From: Leptodontidium sp. MPI-SDFR-AT-0119
Lineage: Eukaryota; Ascomycota; Leotiomycetes; Helotiales; Leptodontidiaceae
Length of the DNA stretch: 64,000 nt
Assembly (NCBI GenBank): GCA_020726505.1
Contig: JAHLEZ010000012.1
Coordinates: forward strand, 2,604,001 to 2,668,000
Direction: 5' to 3'
Below the pieces are notes generated by a model, which was given only the letters and a program-made list of their open reading frames with translations, had not been told where the DNA came from and did no database searches. The stretch's first letter is position 1. Each line of letters opens with the position of its first letter. The position numbers and the translations under genes were made by a program. This document shows positions 43,460-56,500 of this stretch, piece after piece.

Positions 43460-46400
43460 AGAGCTTTTGGCGGGCCTTTGGCGTTAAGATACTTTAGATG
43501 GAACCGTTTAATTATATATAAAGCTATTATAGTATTTAAGTATAGGTATTACTTTAGGTCTTCGTCGGCGCTTAGCTACTTAATACGGTAAAATAGCTTA
43601 TTCTGTATAACCTTAGAGCCAAGGATGCCTTTAATTTCTCACTTATTTTGCTTAAGTAATAATTAAATAAGTGCCGGCGTAGCTTTAGCTTGTTTAGGCA
43701 AGGGGTTATTGACGTACTTACGAAGCGAGTGCAAGTAGAAGACGAGATAGATTTACTAATCCTTTAAGAGCTTAATTTTCTAACTCTTTCCTTCTCTAGT
43801 GATTACCTTAACAGGGCCGTATTACTTATTAAATAGCTTCTTTAAGGGTTAGTCGATATTCTGGTTTCGAGTATTAACTAATATTAAGTCGCCTACGACC
43901 TAATTAATAGCGCGTCGCTTACGGTTCACTAACTATTTTATCTTCTCTTATTAATCTTTTAGGAACGATTACGCGATTTTTATAATCTCCTTTATTTATA
44001 ATATTACTTATAAAGCCTCCTCGCGATTAAGTTTCTTTGTTGCCGTAGTTGAAGGTTTTAGGTTAATTAAGTCTTAAGAGGTCCTTGGCTTAACGCCGTT
44101 AAGTAACTAGAAAGGAGATAGACGGCCTAAGGACTCGTGTAATAACGTTAGTTAAGCGATGTTTATAATTAATAAGAGATTACTTTAATTATCTTAGTAA
44201 TAATAGTAAACGGGGCGAAGCCGCTACTTAATATATTAGTTTATTACCTTTATTTAGTCGTTAACGTTTAGGTTATATGCCGTCGTAAGCTTTACTTTAA
44301 TTTTAAGAATATAATAATACTTCCTCTAAAAGGAGAAGACAAACTGAGGTCTTTGGTCCGAGATAATTAATTCCGGCATATCGAAGTGTCGAGTTTAATA
44401 AATGAGAAAGAGAATAGCTATGTTTTTCGTAGTAATTATGTTGTTATAAGGTATTAAGACTGGTTTCTTAAATAAGCGGTTAATAATAATTATAGCGAAG
44501 TTATAATTATATTTGTTTAATAGTAGCTTCATAAAATTTATTGTGAGGTATTAGTACGGCCGAGTAGGGATTAGTAGGGGGTATAAGAAACCAGGAGTCT
44601 TGTCTCTTTTAGCCTTTTGTTAGGAGTAATTATAATTCGTTACGTATCGAGCTACGTCTATAGAGAAGCTATTCTAATAGTATTTGCGGCTTAGTAATGC
44701 CTTTATCTTTTTAATCCTTATATATATTACTAAAGGTTAAGAGTATATATAGTAAATAAGTGTCGTGTAAAGCTCCGGCGGTTTTAAGGGCACTTTTAAG
44801 CGTCCTTGGAAAAGTAACTTGTCGTTTACTAGCTCGTAATTTAATAACTATTCCCTGGCTTTTTGTTAAAGAGGCTCTAGTGAGGGCGAAGACTTATTAA
44901 TTACGAGCACTTAATTAATAACATTATACTCCACGATGTTATAGGCTATTATAGAGTTAAGGTTAAGCTCTTTTAGCGTAAGGATCCCCGGGTTAACTAA
45001 CACTCTTGTATTAGGCTCGGGCTTTAGCTTTAGCTCGTTACGTGGCTTAGTATTATAATCCAGGATTATAGCCGCCTTTATAAGTGCTAGGGGTATAATC
45101 TCTACGACTTTGATATAAGCGTTTATAAGGTCGACGACGGAGAGTTAAAGGTCGTTAGTGACTCTCTGGTTAATCTTGTTAGTCGGGATTAGCTGTTAGT
45201 TATAAATGGCCCGCTTGCGTGCTTTTGTAATTATAAGGTCCTAGTCTCGTCGGGATAGCGTATTAGCTAATGTATTAATAGTTCCGGTATAATATATAAT
45301 CGTAAAATAAAAGTCCGTAAAGAATTTAGCTTATTAAGCCTGCTTAGTCGTAAGGTCCTTAATAGTTATAAAGTACTTTAAGGCCCGGTAGTTTATATAA
45401 ACGAGAACATTTTTCTAGGTACTTAAGAGCTTTAAGCGATATTACTTAAATAACTAAAAAATCACTAGTATTTCTTTATCGTAAATTAAGTAATTAAGCT
45501 CGGGATCCGTTATAATCTTAGAAAAGTATCTTATAAGGTAAAAGGTGTCGTTCTTTTAAAGTTAGGATAAATCCTAGCGACGACTTTATTAGAAGAGTTC
45601 GTCTTAAGCCGTATTTGCTTTACGAGATCGTAGTAGCGATGAACCGGTGTAAACTAGAGGGTTTCCTAAAGAGTCTCCTAAGTATTTTTACAAGTATTAT
45701 TAAAGACAAAGGGAATATCTTTTCCGGTAAGTATTATAAGAGGTCGTGTTATGTGGCTATAGTCCTTAATAAACTAGTAGTAAAAGTTATAAAAGCTAAA
45801 GTAACTTTATATACCTTATATATTATCGACGTATCGCTAGTTTTTAATTATACTAATCTTCTTTAAGTTTACTTTTATGTTATTAACTCTGATAATAAAG
45901 CCTAAGAACTTCGTCTTTTATACGTTAAACTCGGACTTCTTAATATTAGCCTAAAGTCCGTGTGTTTATAAAATAGCTATTACCTTCTTAATATAGACCT
46001 TATACTCCTCGGGAGTTAACGAGTATATAAGAATATCGTTTATATAAGTAACGCAAAAGTCGTTGAGGTGCTTTATTAAGATATCGTTAATAAACCGCTA
46101 GAAAGTCGCTAGTTTATTAGTTAAGCTAAAGGGAAAAACTTTATATTTATACGTGCCGTATTAGGTCTAAAAGGTCGTATAGTCTTTGCTCTTAGGGAAT
46201 ATACGAATACGATAAAAAGCTTGTTAAATATTAAGCTTTATAAAGACCTTTGCCTTAGAAATACGCGTTATTATCTTATTAATTAAAGAAATTAAATACG
46301 GGTTCTTCTTTAATAGGGTATTTAGCTTTTAATAGTCGACGTAAAGTTAGAGACTACTATTAGCATTTTTAGTGAAGAGGATAAGAGCCGTATATAATAC

Positions 46401-47820
46401 ACTTGAGGGCTTAATAAAACCTTTATATAAGTTATTAACGATATATTACTTAGTCTTTAATAACTATTCTTTAATTATACGTTAGAAAGGTTCAAAGGAT
46501 AAGTTATTCTCCTTAATAAGCTTAATCTAGTGGTTTACCCCCTGGCGATACTTTGGTAGCTTGTCAGAGGCTCGCCAGGAAAAGAGAAGAGCGTACTCTT
46601 AATACTTTATAAGGAGCTTCTTACTTATTAACTCGTTATCTTATGTATATTTGGCCTTTAAGGCCTCTTTTAAGGACAGGTCTCTGTTTATTAATGTGAG
46701 CTCGACGCTTAATTAGTCGAGGGTCACTCGCCGGCGACGAGTTAGCTCTTAGTCGATCTTATATACTAATGTTATAAAGGTCTTTACTTTATTTTTTCTA
46801 GCTTTTTTAAGTCGAAGGTACGTAATAGATATTACTATTATTAATATAAGGAGGATCTTTATATTAAGCGCCTTTAGCTAGTGATTTACTAAAGAGGCTT
46901 TATAGGCGTTCTTGTCTTTTAGTAATAATCTTAAATCACGGGATATTAATAGCTTTAATTAATTCTTTATAATATATAAGCGCTCTTTAACTTCTTTAGT
47001 AAAGCTTAAGAGTCGAGTCGGCGAGGCGCTAGCGGTAGGTCGTATAAAGACCTTTAACTTAGGGGAATCGTCGAGTGCTATAATTTAGGCTTGCCTCCGG
47101 CGGTAGTTATTTGTATCTATAAGGGTATCCCTTTGTTTTATATTAAGCTAGTAAGACTTAATAATTAGCTTATTAGAATAGCTAATATCGACGAAGACTC
47201 ACTAGATAAAGTACGGCTAAACTAGTATATTTAATAGTTATTTTAGTCGATTACGGTTCTTAGTGTATAACTACTTTAAGTCGTAATACTTTAAGAACCT
47301 CCGACTTATTAAAACGTTAGTGTTTTTTAAGTTAGTTATTAGGAAGGGGAAGTTAATTCACTAGCGGTTAATAGTTAAAGTAAGTAAAACGGCCGTATTA
47401 ATTAACTTGCCTTTTTTACTATTGTAGCTAGTTAAGACAATTAGCTAAGGGAGTAATATAAAAGAAATATTAAATTGCTTAACGAATTGGTATATAAGAG
47501 AGGTTTTAATTATATTAAAAATATTAGCTTTACTATTAATATATACAAGTGTTTTAATAAAGAATTTATTCCTTTTTAATTTAATACTAATTAAGAATTA
47601 TCGTCCTTTAATAAGAGTATGGAAATTAAATGCTAAGTCCTTTTATAAGTTGTGGCTAATACTAAGGTGTAAGTTTTTGCCACGGCCTAGGAGTTTTTTA
47701 AAAGCTCGTTAGTCTTTAAGTCCTCGCTAATAACTAGCTCGGAAATCGACTTGTTAAGAGCCTAGTCTCTTTAGCACTTAAGACAGTTATTAGCTTAATA
47801 GCTAGTCTTATTATAATAAA
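43460..47820 (-). pseudogene. G3 pol remnant
   Basis: Collinear with G1 pol from the chromodomain end to the zinc-knuckle region. The reverse-transcriptase active site near 46030 reads YIND as in G2. The plus-strand open frame at 45615-45866 is antisense to its RNase H region and is not a gene. Confidence 0.8.
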
Positions 47821-47827
47821 GACAAGT

Positions 47828-48030
47828 TGTCGTGCAGGCTCTGGTAGGTCAGCTAAGCGAGCCCTATTAAAGGCGACCTGGCTAAAGCGCGACCGACAGA
47901 TATTCAGTAGGGAGCTCAAAGAGCTCTACGGAGAGTAGACCAATACAACGATTAATTATAGTACTGCGCATACCTTAATAATACGTTAAATTCGCCTCTG
48001 TGGAGCCTCTAGGCGTGCTTTTGCACGACA
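47828..48030 (+). repeat. C4 5' LTR
   Basis: 203 bp, from TGTCGTGCAG to TTGCACGACA, so the ends are perfect 9-bp inverted repeats (TGTCGTGCA/TGCACGACA). No 3' partner is present in the window. Confidence 0.75.
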
Positions 48031-48044
48031 GTTATGAGCCCCGT
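48031..48044 (+). promoter_or_regulatory. Primer-binding site of C4 (half initiator tRNA type)
   Basis: GTTATGAGCCCCGT directly after the LTR. It includes TTATGAG, the complement of the initiator tRNA-Met anticodon loop CUCAUAA. Copia-type elements prime from a tRNA cleaved in that loop. Confidence 0.7.
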
Positions 48045-48219
48045 AAGCTATTAAAGCTTCTTAGTCGTATATACGCGCCGACGTGGCTTTATAGAGGCAT
48101 ACAAAAGCTTTCTTACCGTTACCTCTTATACGTACTAGTAGTATTTAAAAGCCTGTTAATAACCCTTAAATTACTAAAACCTCTTCGAAATTACTATTTA
48201 TATATTTAAAACCGACAAT

Positions 48220-50010
48220 GTCACTTCTAAAGTTACTTGCGGACTGTAATTTGAAGGCGTGGAAAGATTAGGTGATATAACACTTACGCTTGACATTCTA
48301 TATTAGCTTTATAGGTGCACTAAATATAGTAGACCCTAGCGCTCCTACGACAGGCCATATCCCAAACCACTGACTTAAGGCTCCAACACTTGAAAGTACT
48401 ACACAAGAGGTTACAAAGACTTAGTTGAGCTAGTATTACGCTAATATTACAGCTTAGAAAGTAGTAAACCCACAACCGTCTTTAACGCCTAAGTCGTCCG
48501 ACAACGCGTAGGCTACACTTGCCTTAGTTATATTAACAGATGCCTTAATAGGAGGGACAAGTCTAGAAGAAGTTAGTTTACCTCTATACCTAATAATTAC
48601 AGAGGTACAGTAGATCTACGCAGCATAAGCCAGGGAGTACTAGTATAAGCTTACTAAATAGACGAGCTAAAACAATAAGTATATAACTCTATACAACTAG
48701 CTCTCTGAAACAGTAGACGATTTACTTTTAGACTCTATAATTAAGGAATTGGCCGGCAAGAGTGACTTGAGCTTACAAACGTTAGTTAGTACACTTTAGC
48801 GCGATATAATACTATTAGAATCGTCGGTCCTTATAATAGTAGTCACGGAATATAATAAGGTTTTAAAGGAAGTATATAAGGGAAAAGTCAACGTCAACTA
48901 GTAAATAAAAGACTTCTTAAAGGCTTATAAGAATACTAAAGCGTACGACATACTTGAAGTCAAGGGTACTATGGCTCTAAAGAAGTGGTTACGTGCTATA
49001 AGAGCTCACATACACCCTGATTAGGCAAATCTTATCCTTAGTATAGTTATACGCGACGACTAACTTAGAAAAGAGTATAGTTTTACTCTTAACGACTATA
49101 TTTAAGTGCTCCCGGGTATAGACTAAGAGCACACTATATTCAGGAAGCTTAAGCGTCAAGGAGGGGGTAGTAGTTAATACTTAACCCTTAGAGGAATAGA
49201 CGATAGTGTGTCGGGCGTAAGCTCTAATAGATCTCGCTCTCGCGGCTAAAGTAACTTATGCTTATATAATATAAATAATAAGTACTTCTTTAAGCCGCTT
49301 AAGTGCTAGAGGCTACAGTATATAGTTAACGGAACGACTACTAAAGGCATAAAGTATGTGCTAAACGCTAACGAGGTAACTATAACTCGTAAGAAGTTAG
49401 AGACTATAGATTTCAGGGAGCTTAAGGCCGCCATAGCCAAAGAAGGCTAGAAGTACGTTATAGTAGCTAAAATCACTAGAGCTAATAACACTAGTACCTC
49501 TAAACTTACTATTAACGCTAAAATAGCCGATGCCGCTCTACTTATAAGAAACAAAGACAAAGGCAAAGTTATGTGGGAAGGGATAGAGAGTATTAATAAA
49601 GTTATACTTAACTTAAACCTCCTTAATGACATAATCTAGGACGACACTCTTAACGCTAGTATTTATAGTACTATAGAGTTCTAACGCCACCCTCTATTAG
49701 ACAGTACTTTAGTTAATAACTGCGGCGCGACTCACTTAGTTAATAATATTAATAAACTAGTCCTTAGTAACTTTAAACGTACTATAAGAGAATCAGTTGA
49801 CGTAGGCACCTCAAGTTTACTAATTATTAGGAGAGGTACACGTATCTTTGAAAACGTTATATATAGACCTGCCGGACTGTACACTAAGGACCTAATACTA
49901 TCTAATGTGGCTATTATAAAGGGGTTTAATATTAATATTATCTTAGAGAGTCTCTTTGTATAATCGGGGGTGTAATATAATAGTACTAACACGACTTTAC
50001 GTGTAAGTAG
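48220..50010 (+). pseudogene. C4 gag and protease remnant
   Basis: Gag-like sequence at about 48220-49260 is followed by a degenerate zinc-knuckle area (about 49255-49310) and the protease: LDSTLVNNCGATHLVNN at about 49696-49750, where LDSGAT-type active-site text is expected, then VGTSSLLIIRRGTRIFENV and GLYTKDLILSNVAIIKGFN. Stops interrupt it. The minus-strand open frame at 49732-50046 is antisense to this region. Confidence 0.7.
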
Positions 50011-50294
50011 TGTAGGAGGGAAAAAGCCCAATAAACCACACAACAAGAGGGTAACATATAGTGAGGTACGGGGGGAGACTTTAGGTGTAAGAAATCGCGG
50101 ATTGATTAAATCTAAAGATAATACATATTTAAAGAGTATGAAATGTCGAGAGAGGGGAGGAGAAAAAAGTGTATTAGATAATATCTATGAAAAGTTCTTA
50201 GTTCTTGAGTTGTTTTCAAGTGATAAACCCTTTTATGTGGAAAGAGCCTATCTAGTCAGGTGACAAAGGAGCTACTAGAGCCTTCCCCACCACA
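50011..50294 (-). repeat. G5 3' LTR
   Basis: 284 bp, plus-strand text TGTAGGAGGG to CCCCACCACA. It closely matches 61791-62074. Confidence 0.93.
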
Positions 50295-50309
50295 TTCGTC
50301 CCCCTCTTC
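50295..50309 (-). promoter_or_regulatory. Polypurine tract of G5
   Basis: In element orientation, GAAGAGGGGGACGAA directly precedes the 3' LTR, fixing the minus orientation. Confidence 0.7.
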
Positions 50310-50469
50310 AAAAATTATACTCGCCCTCGAGCGACTCAATACAAGAGAAACACTCTACTAATCAAAAGCTTTATAAATCAACGTTGTCAGCAGGAAGCTT
50401 AGTAAAGAAGAAGTCCTGTGACAGTTGACTTGTCACCTTTAGAAGTAAACAATCGCCTCGCTTAACGCC

Positions 50470-52450
50470 GCTAGCCTACTTTTATAAAGTTGTCTCTCCT
50501 TTACTAACTTCTTAACTTCAACTCTCTAAATATAATAACCTCTCCTTAATATTATTCTTTCTATAAAGTACCTTAACACGCTTTAACTTCTTTACTCCTC
50601 CTTTTACTAATTAAATAATATCTCTTACACCTTCTCTCACTTTAATTCTCCTAAGAAAGTAAACTTCCTCGCTAAACTTATATTAAGATCGACTTTACTA
50701 TTACACTTCTTTATATTACTAAGGCAAGATCTCCCTTTATTTAAAGAAGACTTTAGTTATTATAACTCTAATATCCTTAGAAGTCTCTCTGCCGCCAACT
50801 TCACGCTATTTAGTACCTTTTAGGGCAACAACCTTGGCCTTTACTATTAACTTTAGCGCGCTATTAGAGCTTAATACCTTTAACTTCGCTGTTGCCTAGT
50901 CGTAGAGGTGACGTAGTTGAGAGCCTTTCTTGTTTACTTTTCTTCTTGTCGAGTAACAACTTTAACATAACACCTACGTTGACTTGTATATAGTCTCTCC
51001 TTAGCTCTCTGTGCCTCGATCTCTAAACAATAACTTTAGTATAAAGTCAAGTCACTTTAACGCGGTAAGTTAACTTTCTATAGTACTATCTAAGCTCTAT
51101 TAACTCGTCGTAGATCTTTAAGAAGAGTCCTTTGTTATCAGCCACCTTGGAGGTACTATTAAAATCGGTTCACTTTATCTTAGTTTAAGCGCTCTTAGCT
51201 TTAATATTAAAAGTTAATATTATAAAGGTCTTAACGCGTCTTAACTTCGTGAGTTATACTCCTATCTCTTCCTCTTGTACTTGACTAGCTATTTATAGAT
51301 TATATTAACACCTTTCCTGCGGCGATTTAAGGTACCGCTATAGTCTTTAATCCTTAACTTGTGTTTTAAAAAGTAATTAAAGTGAACTCTAAAACTTCAC
51401 TTTAACGTCATTTAGTTAAGTATTAAACTATTTAACTTCTTTATAACACTAGTACTTATATTCTCTTTATAAGTCAAGGAAATAATACTATCTGTCTTCT
51501 TTAAGTTCGTAAACTAATAGGAATTAAGGCTACTTCGTGCGATTACTTGTATTAAACTCTACCCCTTGGGCTAAGAACGTACGTGTCGCGTTATATTAAT
51601 TTTCCCTTAATAATAGGTCACTAAGTAACTTTCGGGTCCCTTTATAGACACGCTCTTATTATACTTACGCAAGTCACATTACTAAAGATAAGTGGTATTA
51701 TTCCGCTAGTCTCTTATTAATTAGTTAGTTAAATGAGGTAGAGGCTAGATCCGCCAATTTCGAAGGTTTATAATAAGAAGCCAGGAGGAGTGGGCAAACT
51801 AATAGTCGTAATACGTCGAGTAGGGTTGGGAGGCTATAATAGGTTCTTAGTTCTCGGTGTGGTGGAAATGGCCCCTTCTCCCCTTGACAAGTAAGTCACC
51901 TCTTATTATTAAAGCTAATAGAGGGTCTTTGAAATAGCTAAACTTTCTAAGGATAAACAAAAGAGTCTAATTAACTCAAGTACTATTAAGTTAGTAGTAA
52001 CTAAGTATAGGATAGTATATTATAGAGTCCCGTTAGCTAGAGATCTTCTCGGAATAGTAATTCGGTTATAGTTAAGGTCTCTTGATTACTTTGGTTCTTT
52101 AATAGGGGTTAAAGAACTTATTATTAATTTTGAGGTCGAAGCTAGACTTAACTCTTAACTAGTTACTTTATAAGTTATTAACTTTGTCCCTATTTGTTTT
52201 ACTTAACGACACTTCTCGGAATAAAGTAGTAGGCGGTGACGAAACATTTATAAGAACACTTAAGATCGTACCCTTAGCCTTAATTAGTTATTAGTACTTA
52301 TTACTAAACTTAGCTAGAGGTCGAGGGTATAGAGTCTTTATTACTTTAGTAATGTTGATGCGAGCTTAAAATAGCGGTACACTTACTTATAAGTTTATTG
52401 TAGTCTTAAGACTACTATATTATACTTAAAAGTTGTTTATAACTTATAGT
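50470..52450 (-). pseudogene. Possible extra ORF of G5 downstream of integrase
   Basis: In one minus-strand frame the whole stretch reads as a charged, Gln/Lys/Arg/Glu-rich protein (for example CLEIEAQRAKERLYTSQRR near 51000). It is interrupted almost only by TAA/TAG, which RIP produces from CAA/CAG (Gln); TGA is rare. This could be an additional element-encoded protein of several hundred residues following integrase. Other frames here have similar stop density, so the case rests on composition alone. No family is recognised. Confidence 0.3.
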
Positions 52451-53549
52451 CTCTTATTAGTACTCTAAGTGTGAAGTATACTACCTCTTATTTACTAATA
52501 CTAGTGAATAGTAAGAGAAGTCCTTACTCTTTTAGACTTTCTGACGAGAAGGGGCTAGGAGGTATTAACGTATATATAAAAGGGGCCCTGACTTAGTAGG
52601 CGAAAGACTTTAGACAGAGCTAATTAGGGGTAGTCGACTAATACTCGATCCCTGAAAAGTTCACTAACTAAGGGTCGTCGGCTAATAATATACTCAGACC
52701 TCTAGTATATGAGGTGGGGTTAGCGTTAGCTATATTATAGTTATTGACTTAAGGTTTTAGAGAGCACGGCTTTAATTCTGAGTGTATTATTAACTCTTTA
52801 CTAAGAGATTTCCTAGACTTCTGCCTACTTTATATAAATCGTGTGATTTACTTACTAGTTTAAGGCTAGTTTATTGATAGTACTCTTAGTGTTGTCCTTT
52901 ATAGATCGCTATGCGCTATATTAAGGTTAATAGCTCTATAAGTATTAACTTTGTCCTTAGGAATAATAGACTTACTTCGTTATTTCTTCTCTTTTTATTA
53001 ATTGCCGAGAGTTAGTGTCTAGGTATATTACGTCTATATTCTTCGGGGTGTCTAGTACGTTAGACTCGAATTTCTAGCTTAGGCCATAAGTTTAACCTAC
53101 TGTTTTAAAATCTAGTCCTGCGGATCGAGCCCGACAACTGGCCTATTTAAACGAAGTTACTTTTTGCCGCCTAGAATATCGCCGGCTTAATAATAGTAGT
53201 CTCGTTCTAAACCTGTTATATATTTATATATAGTAAGTAGTTTATAAGGGCGCTAGTTTCTTATTAAGCTTTACTCTAAGAGATTAGTGTTCTTATAACG
53301 TAGGGCTAATGTTCTCTCTGACTTACTTAGGGCTATATAGGCTCTTCTTTATATATTATAATACTAAGGTGTCTTAAATTGTAGTTCTTAGCGGTATAAA
53401 ATTAGTTTAGCGATCATTTTAGTGTGCGGTAATATGTTGTCCCTCTCTTTAAATATTAAAGGTGTGACTTCGTACTAATCCCTAATACTAAAGTATATTT
53501 TATTCTGAGTTAGATATTACTTAGTACTTACTATGTTGTTATTAAGATA

Positions 53550-56500
53550 GCTTAGGGACTCTAATTACTATCCTATTATTTCGAACACGTTATAGCGTTA
53601 GAATCTTAGGGTTCTCTAGGAACTCGGGGTCGCTGAGGTCGTATATATTGATATTAGGTTTATAGTTAAGTATAAAGTTGTCGTCTAATTCTTTATTAAG
53701 CTATCTATTATCGTCGCTATTATTATAAATAAAGTCGTGCCTCTTATGAAAGAGCTTAAGCTTATTCCTAGTAAAAGTCTAGCGAAGTCGGGGGCTATCT
53801 AGGCCTAGCTCTTTGAGTTTGTAGTACCCTTTCTTTATATAGGCTTTATAGATCTCGTAAGGTCCAAGCCATCTGAAATCGAGAGCACAGTTAGTGGACA
53901 TATCCCTCTCTTTAATAGAGTCTTAATATAAGACTAAGTCTCCCTTAATAAATAGCCGTTTGCGGATATTATATTTTAAATTAAATACTTCTTTACCTTT
54001 TTGACGGCGACGAGTCTTTATAAGTATGGCTTCGTCAATATGTTCCTGTCGTATTTAAAACTAGAGAGCGCAGAGTTCTAGGAGCTTAGAGCAGTCCTTA
54101 ATCTCTTTAGTAAATAATAATCTCCAAGTCGGGTTTATTGTCTCGATAGGCAGGATAGCTTCTCTCCCGTAGACTATATAGAAAGGAGTGTACCCTGTAA
54201 GGCGATGTACTATAGTATAGTCTGCAAATAATACTATTAGAAGGTTATTAAGCTAGCGTCTGCTTATTTTAGAAAGCGTATTTTTAATCAGGTTATGTCC
54301 TCTCTTAATTATCTTATTCGCTTTAGCGTTATATACTAAGATTTAGATCCGGTTAACTTCTATTCTATTGAGTAAATCTATAACTTCTCTTATATTCTTA
54401 GTTTTACTATTAATAATAAGCCTCTAAAATAGTCTATGCCGGCAAATAATATCTTACTAAATAAAGTCAGTTACCCCTTTAGCTTCTCTACTAGCGAGGG
54501 CTCTTGCCTTAACTTAACCGCTTATGTCGTCCCTAGTAACCACTAAGTACTTCTTTCTGCGTTCTGCCGGCATAAACACAATATTAAGCGCCTATTTCTT
54601 TATTAGGCTATTTGATGCTATTAAGTAGAGGGGTTCCTCCTTATGTTTAAATAATTAGAGTTAGTAATCCTAGTATATCCGAATATAATTTATATAGTCT
54701 ATATATAAGCCTTTCTAGAAGTATCGAGTGAAGATTCGGTAGTACGTACTTTCCTGTCTTTTATAGCCTAAGTTATTATAGTAACTCTTAAGTATTACTT
54801 CTTTCTCTCTTATTGTATCGATAACGAGCTTAACTAGAGCCCCTTTTGACGGTAACCTCTAGATCCTGCGACTATATACGCTGTAATTTAGTACTTCACG
54901 CTTAAATACTCGGAACTATTTTTAATTTATTGACTTTAGAGTCTTAAGTGTCGTTAAGTACTGAGCTATCTCTTAGTACTGTTCTCTATACTTAGTTATT
55001 ATAATAAGTAGGCCTCCTTCGTTAGAAGAGGACTTAGAACCGCTAGAAGAAGTAAGTTCCCCTTCTTTACGAAGTCTCTAAACTATAGATTTTATATCTT
55101 AAAGAATTCTATTTTGCCTTTAAAGTTCTAGGTCTGTTAATGTGTTATTTAACTCTAAACTACTAGTCTCCTCTTTGTTTATAGTACTAATAAGACAAAT
55201 CTCGTAAGCTCTAAGCTCAGAGAGAATCTAGTCTTTGTCGATATTACTTTCTTTTAGGGAATCTTCGGGGTGCTTAAGTCTCCGGGACAACTAATCTACT
55301 ACTATATGTGTCTTTCCTTAGACGTGTCGAACCTTAAAGTCGAAGAGTCGTATCTAAGCGAGCTATTTAGTTAATATAGTGTTAAGATGATTGTGAGCTG
55401 CTTTGTTTAGTTGTGTAATAAGTGTATTAGTATCTGTCTCTATAACGAAGTGTACTCTAATAAGCTAAATCTTTAGTTTCTTTAAGATGTGAAGTATACC
55501 CTTATACTCTCTCTTAATAATATTATATTTAGCTTCGGTCTTACTCTAGAACCCACTCTTGTACCTTACTAGGCGTATTTTATTTAAAGTTAGCTCTCTT
55601 TAGCTAAGGAAGCCGCCTTAGTTAGTTCCGCTAGAGTTAACTCCAATTATAATTTCACTAGCTCCCTTTCCGTAGTTTATTCGACATAAGACTAGGGATA
55701 AGTATAAAGTGTCTTATAATTCAGCTATAACCTTGCCTTATAAATCAGGTTCCTAGTGAAACTTAACCCCTTTCCGTGAGAGTGCGTATAAGGGTTCAGC
55801 GATTAAGTGAAAGTTCTTGATCTAAATTCAGAAGTAAATAATAAGTCCTAAGAATGCCTTGACTTTAGTGAGATTCGCTAATTCCTGTTAGTTCTTGATT
55901 TTGACGAGGTGTCTCGTAAATAGTTCTCTCTCTCTGGAGTTATAAGCGTACCCTATAATATTTATATTATTAAGACAAAATTGTGACTTAGGCCTAATCG
56001 TAGCTCTAATACACTTTAAGCGTTCGAGAGTTATGTCGAGGTTCTTAATATACTTTAAGACAAACTTCCTGATCCCTAGTAAGGCTTCAGCTTAGTTATA
56101 GTTTATATATAGGCCTTTAATACTGATGTCGTCCAAGAATAACATCGTAACTATTAAGACTAACTTCTTTAAGATATGTATAATTATTTAAACAAATTAT
56201 ATAATAGAATTAGTAGCGCCTTATAAAAGTGTTATATTTCGGATTAGTTTAATATAAGGAACATAAAAAGCAGTTATATCCCTATTAAACTAATGAAGCA
56301 CTTATTAATCGTACTTAGAATATAAATTAACGAGACTTATAATATAGTAACTAGTAAACTCTTTAGAAAACTTATCGACAAATAGCAGGAAGTTAGCGTC
56401 TCTGCGGGTAATAGTATTTAATATAGTAGCCGAGTTAATCAATTTATATTTCCTTAACTTCTTCTTTTGAACTAAGAACTAAGCGTTGTAGTAAGGCCCT

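Larger units (their letters stand above)
43048..47827 (-). mobile_element. Chromovirus G3, 3' part (LTR plus pol; opened by copia C4)
   Basis: 3' LTR at 43048-43347 and pol continuing to 47827, just inside the end of gag (compare G1 about 27500). There the C4 LTR (TGTCGTGCAGG) begins. The missing gag and 5' LTR are expected to the right of C4, outside the window. Confidence 0.82.
47828..50010 (+). mobile_element. Copia element C4, left part (opened by G5)
   Basis: 5' LTR (47828-48030), primer site, gag and protease of a Ty1/copia element. It is interrupted at the target GTAG (50007-50010) by G5 and resumes at 62075. The protein reading continues across the gap (TLRVS ... FEYKLI), matching the intact order in C2A. 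Confidence 0.82.

Noticed and set aside
47734..48209. Open frames of about 60-70 codons at the G3/C4 junction
   Set aside because: The minus frame crosses the insertion boundary and the plus frame spans the C4 LTR end and leader; both are chance frames.
49732..50046. Minus-strand 104-codon frame across the C4/G5 junction
   Set aside because: It is antisense to the C4 protease region and runs across a transposon insertion point, so it cannot be an original gene.
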